Part shown: positions 15,164-24,313 of the stretch, piece after piece | Layout of the letters: the number at the start of each line of letters is the position of its first letter | How positions within the stretch are numbered: position 1 is the stretch's first letter | Origin: an uncultured Lachnospiraceae bacterium | GTDB taxonomy: Bacteria > Bacillota > Clostridia > Lachnospirales > Lachnospiraceae | Assembly (NCBI GenBank): GCA_910585465.1 | Contig: CAJUEW010000029.1 | Span: forward strand, 1-25,800 | DNA: 25,800 nucleotides | Direction of reading: 5' to 3' | Translations under genes and position numbers: made by a program | The notes under the pieces: model-generated | What the model was told of the DNA's origin: nothing | Databases searched by the model: none | What the model saw: only the letters and a program-made list of their open reading frames with translations

Positions 15164-16486
15164 TCAGGAATTCAGCCGTTTAGACTGGGTGACAGCTATG
15201 TGGTCTGCAATGGAGAAATTTATGGTTTTAAGAAGCTGAAAGAAGAACTGTCGGAGAAATATATATTTAAGAGTGAATCGTATTGTGAGATTCTTTTACC
15301 AATGTATCTGGAATATGGAACAGCTATGTTTGCTATGCTGGATGCGGAATTTGCCTGTATTATTTATGACGGAGACGCAGGAGAATTTATTGCGGCAAGA
15401 GATCCGATTGGGATCCGGCCATTGTATTATGGATATGACAAAGAAGGAGCTGTTATATTTGCCAGCGAGGCGAAAAATCTGGTAGGGCTTACGGATAATA
15501 TTTTGCCGTTTCCACCAGGCTGCTATTATAAAAGCGGTCAGTTTATCCGTTACTGCGACATTGCTAAAGTGGATCGTATTTGCCGCGATGATCTGGAAAC
15601 CGTATGCAAACATATTCATGATAAATTGATAGCCGGAGTGGAGAAACGTCTTGTAGCTGACGCAAAGGTGGGCTTTTTGCTTTCCGGCGGACTGGATTCT
15701 TCTCTGGTATGTGCGATTGCGGCAAAGAAAAGCAAAGAACCAATCAAGACCTTTGCGATTGGTATGAGTGAAGACGCCATTGATTTAAAGTATGCAAGAC
15801 AGGCGGAGGATTATATTGGAAGCGAGCATACAGAGATTTATATGACGCCGGATGAAGTGATTTCTTCTTTGGAAAAAGTCATTCAGTTACTGGGAACCTA
15901 TGATATAACGACAATCCGTGCATCTATGGGAATGTATCTGGTGTGCAAGTCGATTCATGAACAGACCGATATCCGTGTTCTGTTGACGGGTGAAGTATCG
16001 GATGAATTGTTTGGATATAAATATACAGATTTCGCGCCGGATGCAATGGCATTCCAGATGGAAGCACAGAAACGGATCAGTGAACATCATATGTACGACG
16101 TTCTATTAAAAATCAACACTTATGGAAAAGGGAAATATCTGCTCCGCCGCGCATTTGAAGATGGTGATTATTTACCGGAAGAGATTTTGTGGAGAGAGAA
16201 AGCAGCGTTTTCAGATGCGGTTGGACACTCCATGGTAGATTACTTAAAGGAATATGCGGAGAATAAATATACAGATAAAGAGTGTGAAAGGATGTGTAAA
16301 AAATATACATATGCCAGACCGTTCACAAAGGAATCCTTACTATACAGAGAGATTTTTGAAACATATTATCCGGGGCAGGCAGAGTTGGTCGTCGGTTACT
16401 GGATGCCGAACAAAGAATGGGAAGGATGCGACGTGAAAGATCCATCTGCAAGGGTGCTGTCCAACTATGGAGACAGCGGGAAATAA
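15155..16486 (+). pseudogene. asnB: Asparagine synthetase (glutamine-hydrolysing), 5'-truncated
   Basis: The frame encodes the rest of AsnB: the end of the class II glutaminase domain (VVCNGEIYGFKKLKEEL, then FIAARDPIGIRPLYYGYD) and a complete synthetase domain with the PP-loop VGFLLSGGLDSSLV, and LTGEVSDELFGYKYTDFAPD. About 70 N-terminal residues are missing, including the Cys nucleophile of MCGI. The frame begins inside the T-box core, with TAG at 15152-15154 immediately upstream and no start with a ribosome binding site. Normal translation is therefore unlikely, and glutamine-dependent activity is impossible. Ammonia-dependent activity of an internal-start product cannot be excluded. It lies between amt and pyrG. 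Confidence 0.88.
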
Positions 16487-16577
16487 GACTTTTAGCATAG
16501 AATGGATTGACAAGAAGGATTTTATCGTAGGAAGAATGATAACAGCGGCAGAATTTAAGTAAGGAAGAGAAATGATT

Positions 16578-18215
16578 ATGACAAAATATATATTTGTGAC
16601 CGGAGGCGTGGTATCCGGTCTGGGAAAAGGGATCACGGCAGCTTCTCTCGGACGGCTCTTAAAGGCGAGAGGATTGAAGGTGGCGGCTCAGAAGCTAGAT
16701 CCATATATTAACGTAGATCCTGGCACTATGAGTCCTTATCAGCATGGCGAAGTATATGTGACCGAGGATGGGGCAGAAACGGATCTGGATCTGGGGCATT
16801 ACGAAAGGTTTATAGATGAGGATTTGAATCAGTATTCCAATCTGACTACAGGAAAAGTCTACTGGAATGTATTGAATAAGGAACGGAGAGGGGAATATCT
16901 TGGTTCTACGGTTCAGGTGATCCCTCATATTACGAATGAAATCAAGGAATTTGTGTATCGTGTGGGGAAAAAGACAGAAGCGGATGTGGTGATTACAGAG
17001 ATAGGCGGAACCATTGGCGATATTGAATCACAGCCTTTTTTAGAGGCGGTACGTCAGATCTCTCTGGAAGCGGGAGGAGAGAACAGCCTGTTTATTCATG
17101 TGACACTGGTTCCATATTTAAGCGGTTCCGGGGAGCATAAATCAAAACCGACGCAGCACTCGGTCAAAGAACTCTGCGGAATGGGCATTAATCCGAATAT
17201 CATTGTTCTGCGTTCCGATCATCCGTTAGAGGAATCCATTTTTCAGAAAATTTCTCTCTTTTGTAATGTAAAACCGGATTGCGTTATTGAAAACCGAACG
17301 TTGGAGAATCTCTATGAAGCGCCCTTGATGTTGGAGAAGTCGGGGTTTTCCTCCGTTGTGTGCAGGGAACTGAATATGAAAGCGCCAGAACCAGATTTGA
17401 CAGATTGGGAAGAGATGGTAGAACGTATCCGTTTACGTTCAGAGGAAGTACATATTGGATTGGTTGGAAAGTATGTAAAACTTCATGACGCGTATCTGTC
17501 GGTGGCGGAGGCGATGAACCATGCGGGATATGAACGGAATACATTTGTAAAAATTCACTGGATTGATTCGGAAAATATCACGAAAGAGAATGTAAATGAT
17601 CTGTTAAAAGGAATGAACGGGATCATTGTTCCTGGCGGATTTGGAAACCGGGGCGTAGAAGGGATGATTTTATCGGCCCAATATGCCCGCGAAAACCAGA
17701 TACCTTACTTTGGAATCTGCCTTGGTATGCAGATTGCAGTCATTGAATTTGCAAGAAATGTATCTGGAATTGCGGATGCGCATTTCGGGGAATTTGATGA
17801 GCAGTGCCGTCATAAAGTAATCGATTTTATGCCGGGACAGAGCGAAGCGATTGATAAAGGCGGGACGCTGCGTCTTGGAAGCTGTCCCTGCAGGATTAAA
17901 CCGGGAACAAAAATGGAACAATGTTATGGCGCAAAGCTCATACATGAGCGTCATCGTCACCGCTATGAATTTAATAATAAGTACCGCAGAGAACTGACCG
18001 AAGCCGGACTTGTGATCAGCGGCACGTCGCCGGATGACAGCCTGGTAGAAACAGTAGAACTGTGCGGGCATCCTTTTTTCGTAGGTGTGCAGTTCCATCC
18101 GGAGTTTAAAAGCCGTCCCAATCAGTCACATCCGTTGTTTAAGGGATTTATTGCGGCTGCATTAGATCAGGCGGGGAGTCGAAGCCGCGCCTTTTGTGTA
18201 GAATACTCTATATAG
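16578..18215 (+). CDS. pyrG: CTP synthase
   Basis: A 545-aa enzyme converting UTP to CTP with ATP and glutamine nitrogen. The N-terminal amidoligase domain has KYIFVTGGVVSGLGKGI, DPYINVDPGTMSPYQHGEV and ETDLDLGHYERF. The C-terminal class I glutaminase has the nucleophile Cys in FGICLGMQ and the His-Glu pair in VQFHPEF. ATG 16578 gives 8-base spacing from GGAAGAG. The ATG at 16572, two codons earlier, is also possible. The length is normal and the frame intact. The preceding gap has no strong promoter, so it may depend on readthrough from upstream. purF follows within 17 bp. Confidence 0.96.
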   Translation: MTKYIFVTGGVVSGLGKGITAASLGRLLKARGLKVAAQKLDPYINVDPGTMSPYQHGEVYVTEDGAETDLDLGHYERFIDEDLNQYSNLTTGKVYWNVLNKERRGEYLGSTVQVIPHITNEIKEFVYRVGKKTEADVVITEIGGTIGDIESQPFLEAVRQISLEAGGENSLFIHVTLVPYLSGSGEHKSKPTQHSVKELCGMGINPNIIVLRSDHPLEESIFQKISLFCNVKPDCVIENRTLENLYEAPLMLEKSGFSSVVCRELNMKAPEPDLTDWEEMVERIRLRSEEVHIGLVGKYVKLHDAYLSVAEAMNHAGYERNTFVKIHWIDSENITKENVNDLLKGMNGIIVPGGFGNRGVEGMILSAQYARENQIPYFGICLGMQIAVIEFARNVSGIADAHFGEFDEQCRHKVIDFMPGQSEAIDKGGTLRLGSCPCRIKPGTKMEQCYGAKLIHERHRHRYEFNNKYRRELTEAGLVISGTSPDDSLVETVELCGHPFFVGVQFHPEFKSRPNQSHPLFKGFIAAALDQAGSRSRAFCVEYSI

Positions 18216-18232
18216 CAGGAGGGAATGAGGTT

Positions 18233-19645
18233 ATGGCTATTCATGAAGAATGCGGCGTATTCGGAGTGATGGGTACCCAAAAAGGAAATGTGGCAGGCAT
18301 TGTTTATTATGGGCTGTATGCCCTGCAGCACAGAGGACAGGAGAGCTGTGGGATTGTTGTGAATGATGACGGCGTATTTTCTTCTTATAAAGATCTGGGA
18401 CTTGTCAGTGAAGTGTTTTCTGAAGATACATTCACCCATTTTCCGATGGGAAATATGGCGGTGGGACATGTAAGATATGGAACAACCGGAGGAAATACAA
18501 GAAATAACTGCCAGCCTGTTGAAGTCAATCACCAGAAAGGAAAGATGGCGCTGGCGCACAATGGGAATCTGAGCAATGCATTGGAGCTTCGCGATAAGCT
18601 GGAATTATCGGGAGCCATTTTCCATACAACCAGTGATACGGAAACTATCGCTTATGTGATTACACGAGAAAGGCTTGTGACGCCAAGTATTGAGGAGGCA
18701 GTCAGCAATACCATGAATTTACTGGAAGGCGCTTATTCGCTGGTGATGATTTCTTCTACAAAGATGATTGCGGCAAGAGATCCATATGGGTTCCGGCCGC
18801 TTTGCTATGGAAAGACGGCGGACGGGGCATATGTGGCTGCATCTGAAAGCTGTGCTCTGTCAGCGGTAGGAGCAGAGTTTATCCGTGATGTGCTGCCGGG
18901 AGAGATTCTGGTATTTACGGAAAACGGTGTGGAATCAAGGCGGGAACACTGTGGAAAACAAAGACGGAGAACCTGCATTTTTGAATACATCTATTTTGCA
19001 AGACCAGATTCTGTTATAGACGGCATATCCGTACATGAATCCCGGATGAAAGCCGGAGAATTACTGGCAGAGAGCTATCCAAAATGCGCGGATATCGTGA
19101 TCGGCGTTCCAGACAGCGGATTGGACGCGGCATTGGGGTATGCGAAAAAATCCGGTATTCCCTACGGGATCGGGCTGATCAAAAATAAGTATATCGGAAG
19201 GACATTCATCTCTCCGGGACAAAATGAACGTCTGGATAAGGTCAGGATTAAGCTGAGTCCTGTCAAGAAGGTAATTGATGGAAAAAGAGTTGTACTGATT
19301 GATGATTCCATTGTCAGAGGGACGACCAGCAAACGTATTGTAAAACTTTTGCGTGATGCCGGAGCGAAAGAGATTCATATGAGAATTTCTGCTCCTCCAT
19401 TTTTATATCCCTGTTATTACGGTACGGATATTGATTCAGAGGAAAACCTGATTGCATGCCATCATAGTATGGACGAGATTGCAAGGATCATTGGAGTAGA
19501 TTCTTTGGGATATTTACCAGTAGAAAAGCTGGATAAACTGATAGACAGCGAGGATTATTGCGCTGCCTGCTTTCAGGGGGAATATCCGACTAAAATTCCG
19601 GCAGATCCGCGTAAGGACCGTTTTGAAAGGAAACTGTCTGAATAG
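18233..19645 (+). CDS. purF: Amidophosphoribosyltransferase
   Basis: A 470-aa enzyme for the committed step of purine synthesis (PRPP plus glutamine to phosphoribosylamine). The class II glutaminase nucleophile is the Cys in MAIHEECGVFGV, so a six-residue propeptide must be removed. The PRPP-binding motif VVLIDDSIVRGTTS is present. Cysteines in RTCIFEYIYFARPDS, YPCYYG and DYCAACF match the four ligands of the oxygen-sensitive 4Fe-4S cluster in the Bacillus-type enzyme, consistent with an anaerobe. ATG 18233 follows AGGAGGGAATGAGG. A GTG at 18194 would overlap pyrG and lacks a site. It sits among pyrimidine genes instead of a pur operon, so the common factor is glutamine use. Confidence 0.96.
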   Translation: MAIHEECGVFGVMGTQKGNVAGIVYYGLYALQHRGQESCGIVVNDDGVFSSYKDLGLVSEVFSEDTFTHFPMGNMAVGHVRYGTTGGNTRNNCQPVEVNHQKGKMALAHNGNLSNALELRDKLELSGAIFHTTSDTETIAYVITRERLVTPSIEEAVSNTMNLLEGAYSLVMISSTKMIAARDPYGFRPLCYGKTADGAYVAASESCALSAVGAEFIRDVLPGEILVFTENGVESRREHCGKQRRRTCIFEYIYFARPDSVIDGISVHESRMKAGELLAESYPKCADIVIGVPDSGLDAALGYAKKSGIPYGIGLIKNKYIGRTFISPGQNERLDKVRIKLSPVKKVIDGKRVVLIDDSIVRGTTSKRIVKLLRDAGAKEIHMRISAPPFLYPCYYGTDIDSEENLIACHHSMDEIARIIGVDSLGYLPVEKLDKLIDSEDYCAACFQGEYPTKIPADPRKDRFERKLSE

Positions 19646-19668
19646 GTTTGAGATAAAGAGGTGCATAT

Positions 19669-20772
19669 ATGATAAAAAAATTTGACAGAAAGCTGATTTT
19701 GTCCGATGGCAGTGAATACTGTGGATATGGGTTTGGTTCCAAACTTGAAAAAGTAACGGAAATTGTATTCAATACTTCTTCGGTAGGATATCAGGAAATC
19801 CTTTCTGATCCATCCTATACTTATCAGACGGTAGCGATGGCATATCCTTTGATTGGCAATTACGGAATGGCAGAAGATGATTTTGAAACGGATATTCCAA
19901 GTATCGGCGGACTGGCGGTACGAGACTACAATGACCAGCCATCCAATTTCCGCAGTAAATATTCATTGTCGGAAATTATGGAAAAATATAAGATACCAGG
20001 TATCTACGGGATTGATACAAGAAAGCTGGTACGTTCCATACGTGACCTTGGAAGTCGAAAGGCATTACTTACTGATATTAGTACATCCCTGCAGGATGGA
20101 CTTCACAGACTGGGCTTATATAATATTCCGCGGGATGCCGTATCACAGGTAAGCCGAAAGAAAATAAAGCATTATACTGTAGCGGATGAAAAGTATCATG
20201 TAGCCGCCGTTGACTGTGGAATGAAACAGAATATTGTGAGAAATCTGAACCAGAGAGGATGCAGCGTAACGGTCTTTCCGTGGAATACTTCTGTGCGGGA
20301 GGTAGAAAAGCTGAGGCCGGATGGAATTTTTTTATCCAATGGACCGGGAAATCCCGCAGATGTGCAGACGGTTGTAGAATTAGTGAAAGAATTGAAGGGG
20401 GAATATCCAATCTTTGGCATCTGCCTTGGTCATCAGATTATTTCTCTTGCATATGGAGCTAAGATCTATAAGCTAAAGTTTGGTCACAGGGGAGGGAATC
20501 ATCCGGTAAAAAATCTGCTGACCGGAAAGATAGAGATTACGTCCCAGAACCATTCCTATGCAGTGGATGGAGAAAGTCTTGCAAATACCCGGCTGAAAGT
20601 AACACACTTAAATCTGCTGGACTGTACGATAGAAGGTGCAGCCTGTGAGGAAGACAAGGTGTTCAGCGTGCAGTATCATCCGGAAAGTGCGCCTGGGCCA
20701 CAGGACAGCGTCTATCTGTTTGATCAGTTTATAAAAATGATGGAGGGAACAAAAGATGGCGAAAAGAACTGA
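19669..20772 (+). CDS. carA: Carbamoyl-phosphate synthase small (glutaminase) subunit
   Basis: A 367-aa class I amidotransferase subunit that releases ammonia from glutamine and channels it to CarB for carbamoyl phosphate, the precursor of pyrimidines and arginine. The N-terminal CarA domain has VFNTSSVGYQEILSDPSYT and YGIDTRKLVR. The glutaminase domain has the oxyanion region SNGPGNPAD, the nucleophile Cys in FGICLGHQI, and YHPESAPGP. AGAGGTG precedes the ATG 24 bp after purF. It overlaps carB by 17 bases, indicating translational coupling. Confidence 0.96.
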   Translation: MIKKFDRKLILSDGSEYCGYGFGSKLEKVTEIVFNTSSVGYQEILSDPSYTYQTVAMAYPLIGNYGMAEDDFETDIPSIGGLAVRDYNDQPSNFRSKYSLSEIMEKYKIPGIYGIDTRKLVRSIRDLGSRKALLTDISTSLQDGLHRLGLYNIPRDAVSQVSRKKIKHYTVADEKYHVAAVDCGMKQNIVRNLNQRGCSVTVFPWNTSVREVEKLRPDGIFLSNGPGNPADVQTVVELVKELKGEYPIFGICLGHQIISLAYGAKIYKLKFGHRGGNHPVKNLLTGKIEITSQNHSYAVDGESLANTRLKVTHLNLLDCTIEGAACEEDKVFSVQYHPESAPGPQDSVYLFDQFIKMMEGTKDGEKN

Positions 20773-23700
20773 TTTAAAGAAAATACTTGTCATTGGTTCC
20801 GGCCCGATTGTGATTGGTCAGGCGGCAGAATTTGACTATGCAGGTACGCAGGCATGTCTTGCTTTGAAAGAGGAAGGTTACGAGGTTGTGTTGTGCAATT
20901 CCAATCCGGCAACGATTATGACGGATGTGACAGTTGCAGATAAAGTATATATGGAACCGCTGACGCTGGAATATATTGCGAAGATTGTTCGTCATGAACG
21001 CCCGGATGCCATTGTGCCGGGGATTGGGGGACAGACTGGATTGAATCTGGCAATGCAGCTTGAGAAAAAAGGAGTTTTAAAAGAGTGCCAGGTGGAACTT
21101 TTGGGCACTGATAGCAAGAGTATTGAACGGGCAGAAGACAGAGAATTGTTTAAGGAGCTTTGTGAAGAGCTGGGAGAGCCGGTACTGCCATCTGCCATTG
21201 CGAATACAATGGATGAAGCGGTAAGGGCGGCGGAGAGGATTGGATATCCGGTGGTGTTACGCCCTGCATTTACTCTTGGAGGAACCGGTGGAGGATTTGC
21301 GGATGATGAGCGGGAATTCATAAGACTGATTAAAAACGCCCTTGTTTTATCTCCTGTTCATCAGGTGTTGATTGAAAAAAGTATCAAAGGTTTTAAGGAA
21401 ATCGAATACGAAGTGATCCGTGATGCCAATGATACGGCAATCACAGTCTGCAATATGGAAAATTTAGATCCGGTAGGAATACACACAGGAGATTCTATTG
21501 TGGTATGTCCATCCCAAACGCTGACCAATAAAGAGTATCAAATGCTGCGGGACAGCGCTTTGAAACTCATCCGTGCATTGGAGGTGGAGGGTGGATGTAA
21601 TGTGCAGTTTGCACTTGATCCGAATTCTTTTCAGTATTATCTGATCGAGGTAAATCCGCGAGTATCCCGTTCTTCAGCTCTTGCATCAAAGGCAAGCGGT
21701 TATCCGATTGCAAGGGTATCGGCAAAGATCAGCACAGGGATGACGCTGGATGAGATTATGCTTGTAAATACGCCGGCCTCCTTTGAGCCGGCATTGGATT
21801 ATGTAGTAACAAAAATCCCGCGCTTTCCATTTGATAAATTTTCTGATGCAAACCAGAGGCTTGGCACACAGATGAAAGCTACCGGAGAAGTTATGAGTGT
21901 AGGCAGAAGCTTTGAAGAAAGCTTATTAAAAGCAATTCGCTCTCTGGAAATGGGGGTTGATCATCTGTACATGGCAAAGTTTGAAAAAGATAATGTAAAT
22001 GCATTGATGGAATATATAAAAATTGGTACAAATGATAGGATTTTTGCGATTGCGCAGCTATTAAGATTAGGAGCCTGTGTTTTCGAGATTTCCAAGCAGA
22101 CCGGAATTGATTGTTTTTTCCTTAATAAAATGAATAAGATTATTGATATGGAAACAGAACTGGAATCTTGTACCGGCGGCAGGGAAGCTCTATATCAGGC
22201 AAAGAGAACCGGCTTTTCCGATAAAGCAATTGCCCGGCTTTGGAATAAGACAGAAGAAGAGATTTTTGAATTGCGTAAAAAATGGGATATTTTTCCTATA
22301 TATAAGATGATTGATACCTGCGCGTCAGAATTTGAAAGCTATGTTCCGTATTTCTATTCTACCTACGAGGAAGAAAATGAATCTATAATCGAAAACAGAA
22401 AGAAGATTATTGTTCTTGGCTCCGGTCCAATCCGTATCGGTCAGGGGGTGGAGTTTGATTATTCCACGGTACATGCGGTTAAGGCCATCAAGGAAGTCGG
22501 ATATGAGGCAATTATTATCAATAATAATCCGGAAACCGTGTCTACGGACTATATCACATCAGATAAGCTGTATTTTGAATCGTTATGTGTGGAAGATGTC
22601 ATGAATGTGATTGAGATGGAAAAACCAGACGGGGTTATCGTATCTTTGGGCGGGCAGACTGCAATTAATTTGGCGAAACCATTAGAAGAAAGAGGGGTAA
22701 AGCTTTTCGGTACAGATTGTGCGGCCATTGAGAAGTCTGAAAACAGAGATGCTTTTGAGAACCTGCTGTCAGAGCTTGCTATCCCGAAGCCAATAGGACA
22801 GGCTGTAACATGTATTGAAGATGGTGTAAAAGCAGCAGAGGAGATCGGCTATCCGGTATTAGTGCGTCCAAGCTTCGTGCTCGGCGGAAGAGCTATGCAG
22901 ATTGTGGCAAAGGAAGAACATCTGCGTCATTATTTAAAGACAGCCGTAGAAATTGATGAAGATAAACCGGTATTAGTAGATAAATACATCTGTGGTAAGG
23001 AAGTAGAAATTGATGCCATTTGTGATGGGAAAGAGGTATTTGTTCCTGGAATTATGGAGCTGGTAGAAAGAACGGGCGTTCATTCGGGTGACTCCATCTG
23101 CGTATATCCAACGTTCAGTATCTCGGAAAAAGTAAAAGAAACCATTCTTGACTATGTAAAGAAGTTGGGAATTGGCATTGGTATTGTCGGGCTGTTCAAT
23201 ATTCAGTTTATTGTGGACAAAGAGGAGAATGTATTTATCATTGAGGTGAATCCGCGTTCTTCGCGAACAGTACCATTTATATCAAAAGCAACAGGATATC
23301 CGCTGGCAGATATCGCAACAAAAAGCGTTCTCGGAAAGAATCTGAAAGAGCAGGGGATTGATGATATATATCCGAAAGAAAAACGAAGATGGTATGTAAA
23401 AGTGCCGACATTTTCCTTCGCGAAATTAAATGGTATGGATACCTATCTTTCGCCAGAGATGAAATCTACGGGAGAGGCAATCGGATATGATAAGAAACTT
23501 CACAGGGCAATGTATAAAGCCATGATTGCTTCTGGTATTCGTGTGCAGAATTATGGGACTGTAATCGTGACACTTGCAGATGAGGATAAAGACGAAGCCC
23601 TTCCTTTGATAAGACGTTTCTATGATATGGGCTTTAATATAGAAGCAACCTCTCTTACGGGGGAATATTTGAAACAGCATGGAATACGTACCCGTATACT

Positions 23701-23938
23701 GGGGAAACCATCGGAAGGCAGCGCAGAAATCCTGAATGCAATACGTGCCGGATATGTCAGTTATGTCATCAATACTCGTGCAATTCTTTCTGGTATTCAT
23801 TATGAAGATGGTGCGGCAATCCGAAGTACGGCAACACAGAACAATATTACGATGCTTACATCACTGGATACGGTAAGGGTACTTTTAGATGTGCTGGAGG
23901 AAGTGACCATTGGTGTGTCTGCGATAGATGATGAATAA
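20756..23938 (+). CDS. carB: Carbamoyl-phosphate synthase large subunit
   Basis: A 1060-aa synthetase that joins bicarbonate, ammonia and two ATP. Two homologous ATP-grasp halves are visible. The first opens with ILVIGSGPIVIGQAAEFDY and the second, near residue 550, with IIVLGSGPIRIGQGVEFDYS. Each has its metal-binding loop (IEVNPRVSRSSALASK and IEVNPRSSRTVPFISK). The oligomerisation domain lies between them, and the allosteric MGS-like domain occupies the last ~130 residues (SLTGEYLKQHGIRT, then VINTRA). The ribosome binding site GGAGGG lies within carA. The length is normal and the frame intact. No terminator is visible after the stop. The sequence passes directly into recombinase relics. 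Confidence 0.97.
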   Translation: MAKRTDLKKILVIGSGPIVIGQAAEFDYAGTQACLALKEEGYEVVLCNSNPATIMTDVTVADKVYMEPLTLEYIAKIVRHERPDAIVPGIGGQTGLNLAMQLEKKGVLKECQVELLGTDSKSIERAEDRELFKELCEELGEPVLPSAIANTMDEAVRAAERIGYPVVLRPAFTLGGTGGGFADDEREFIRLIKNALVLSPVHQVLIEKSIKGFKEIEYEVIRDANDTAITVCNMENLDPVGIHTGDSIVVCPSQTLTNKEYQMLRDSALKLIRALEVEGGCNVQFALDPNSFQYYLIEVNPRVSRSSALASKASGYPIARVSAKISTGMTLDEIMLVNTPASFEPALDYVVTKIPRFPFDKFSDANQRLGTQMKATGEVMSVGRSFEESLLKAIRSLEMGVDHLYMAKFEKDNVNALMEYIKIGTNDRIFAIAQLLRLGACVFEISKQTGIDCFFLNKMNKIIDMETELESCTGGREALYQAKRTGFSDKAIARLWNKTEEEIFELRKKWDIFPIYKMIDTCASEFESYVPYFYSTYEEENESIIENRKKIIVLGSGPIRIGQGVEFDYSTVHAVKAIKEVGYEAIIINNNPETVSTDYITSDKLYFESLCVEDVMNVIEMEKPDGVIVSLGGQTAINLAKPLEERGVKLFGTDCAAIEKSENRDAFENLLSELAIPKPIGQAVTCIEDGVKAAEEIGYPVLVRPSFVLGGRAMQIVAKEEHLRHYLKTAVEIDEDKPVLVDKYICGKEVEIDAICDGKEVFVPGIMELVERTGVHSGDSICVYPTFSISEKVKETILDYVKKLGIGIGIVGLFNIQFIVDKEENVFIIEVNPRSSRTVPFISKATGYPLADIATKSVLGKNLKEQGIDDIYPKEKRRWYVKVPTFSFAKLNGMDTYLSPEMKSTGEAIGYDKKLHRAMYKAMIASGIRVQNYGTVIVTLADEDKDEALPLIRRFYDMGFNIEATSLTGEYLKQHGIRTRILGKPSEGSAEILNAIRAGYVSYVINTRAILSGIHYEDGAAIRSTATQNNITMLTSLDTVRVLLDVLEEVTIGVSAIDDE

Positions 23939-23940
23939 AT

Positions 23941-24030
23941 TGCAGGCCTAGCCGTTCCATGAACCTATACCAGCAGGGGATGGATCTGACAATGGTATCC
24001 CAGTGGCTCGATCGTGCATCTGCGGTATAA
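23941..24030 (+). pseudogene. C-terminal relic of a XerC/D-type tyrosine recombinase
   Basis: Immediately after carB a frame reads SRSMNLYQQGMDLTMVSQWL before degenerating to a stop at 24028. This matches the segment after the H-x-x-R box of integron/transposon-type tyrosine recombinases (family pattern LRHSRAMNLYQxGMDLTLVSQWLGH). Everything upstream, and the catalytic Tyr, are missing. It is distinct from the Tn916-like integrase further right. Confidence 0.6.
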
Positions 24031-24133
24031 AACCTTATTATTTGCCACAAGTAGTGGACTTTTCGGGGCTTTAGAGTGATATATGTCATGACCTGGAAAG
24101 GCCGCAGATTTTTGGACAGGAGGGAAACAAAAT

Positions 24134-24313
24134 ATGAGGAAACCGGCACTTGCAGAAAAGGATTTTTTAAATCCGGAGGAGGCAATCAGACTGTTCAGTT
24201 TCAGCAGGAGAAAGTTTTACCGGTTGATAAAGGAAGAAAAACAGCTTAGTTTTATAGCTCTTTACGGCAGCCGCAGACTGATCATTAGAGGATAATTGGA
24301 AAAGTACCTGGAG
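24134..24313 (+). pseudogene. xis: Tn916-type excisionase, interrupted
   Basis: The ATG at 24134 follows GACAGGAGGG. The product is a small winged-helix directionality factor, KDFLNPEEAIRLFSFSRRKF then LIKEEKQLSFIALYGSRRLI. A TAA at 24293 follows 53 codons, where relatives continue with an acidic residue, LEKYLE. The frame continues LEKYLEAN after the stop, so a single nonsense change (GAA or similar to TAA) is likely. Just downstream it is joined to integrase sequence, losing its end. Confidence 0.75.

Noticed and set aside
16520..16571. Promoter for pyrG from TTGACA near 16507
   Set aside because: No acceptable -10 lies at 16-19 bases spacing.
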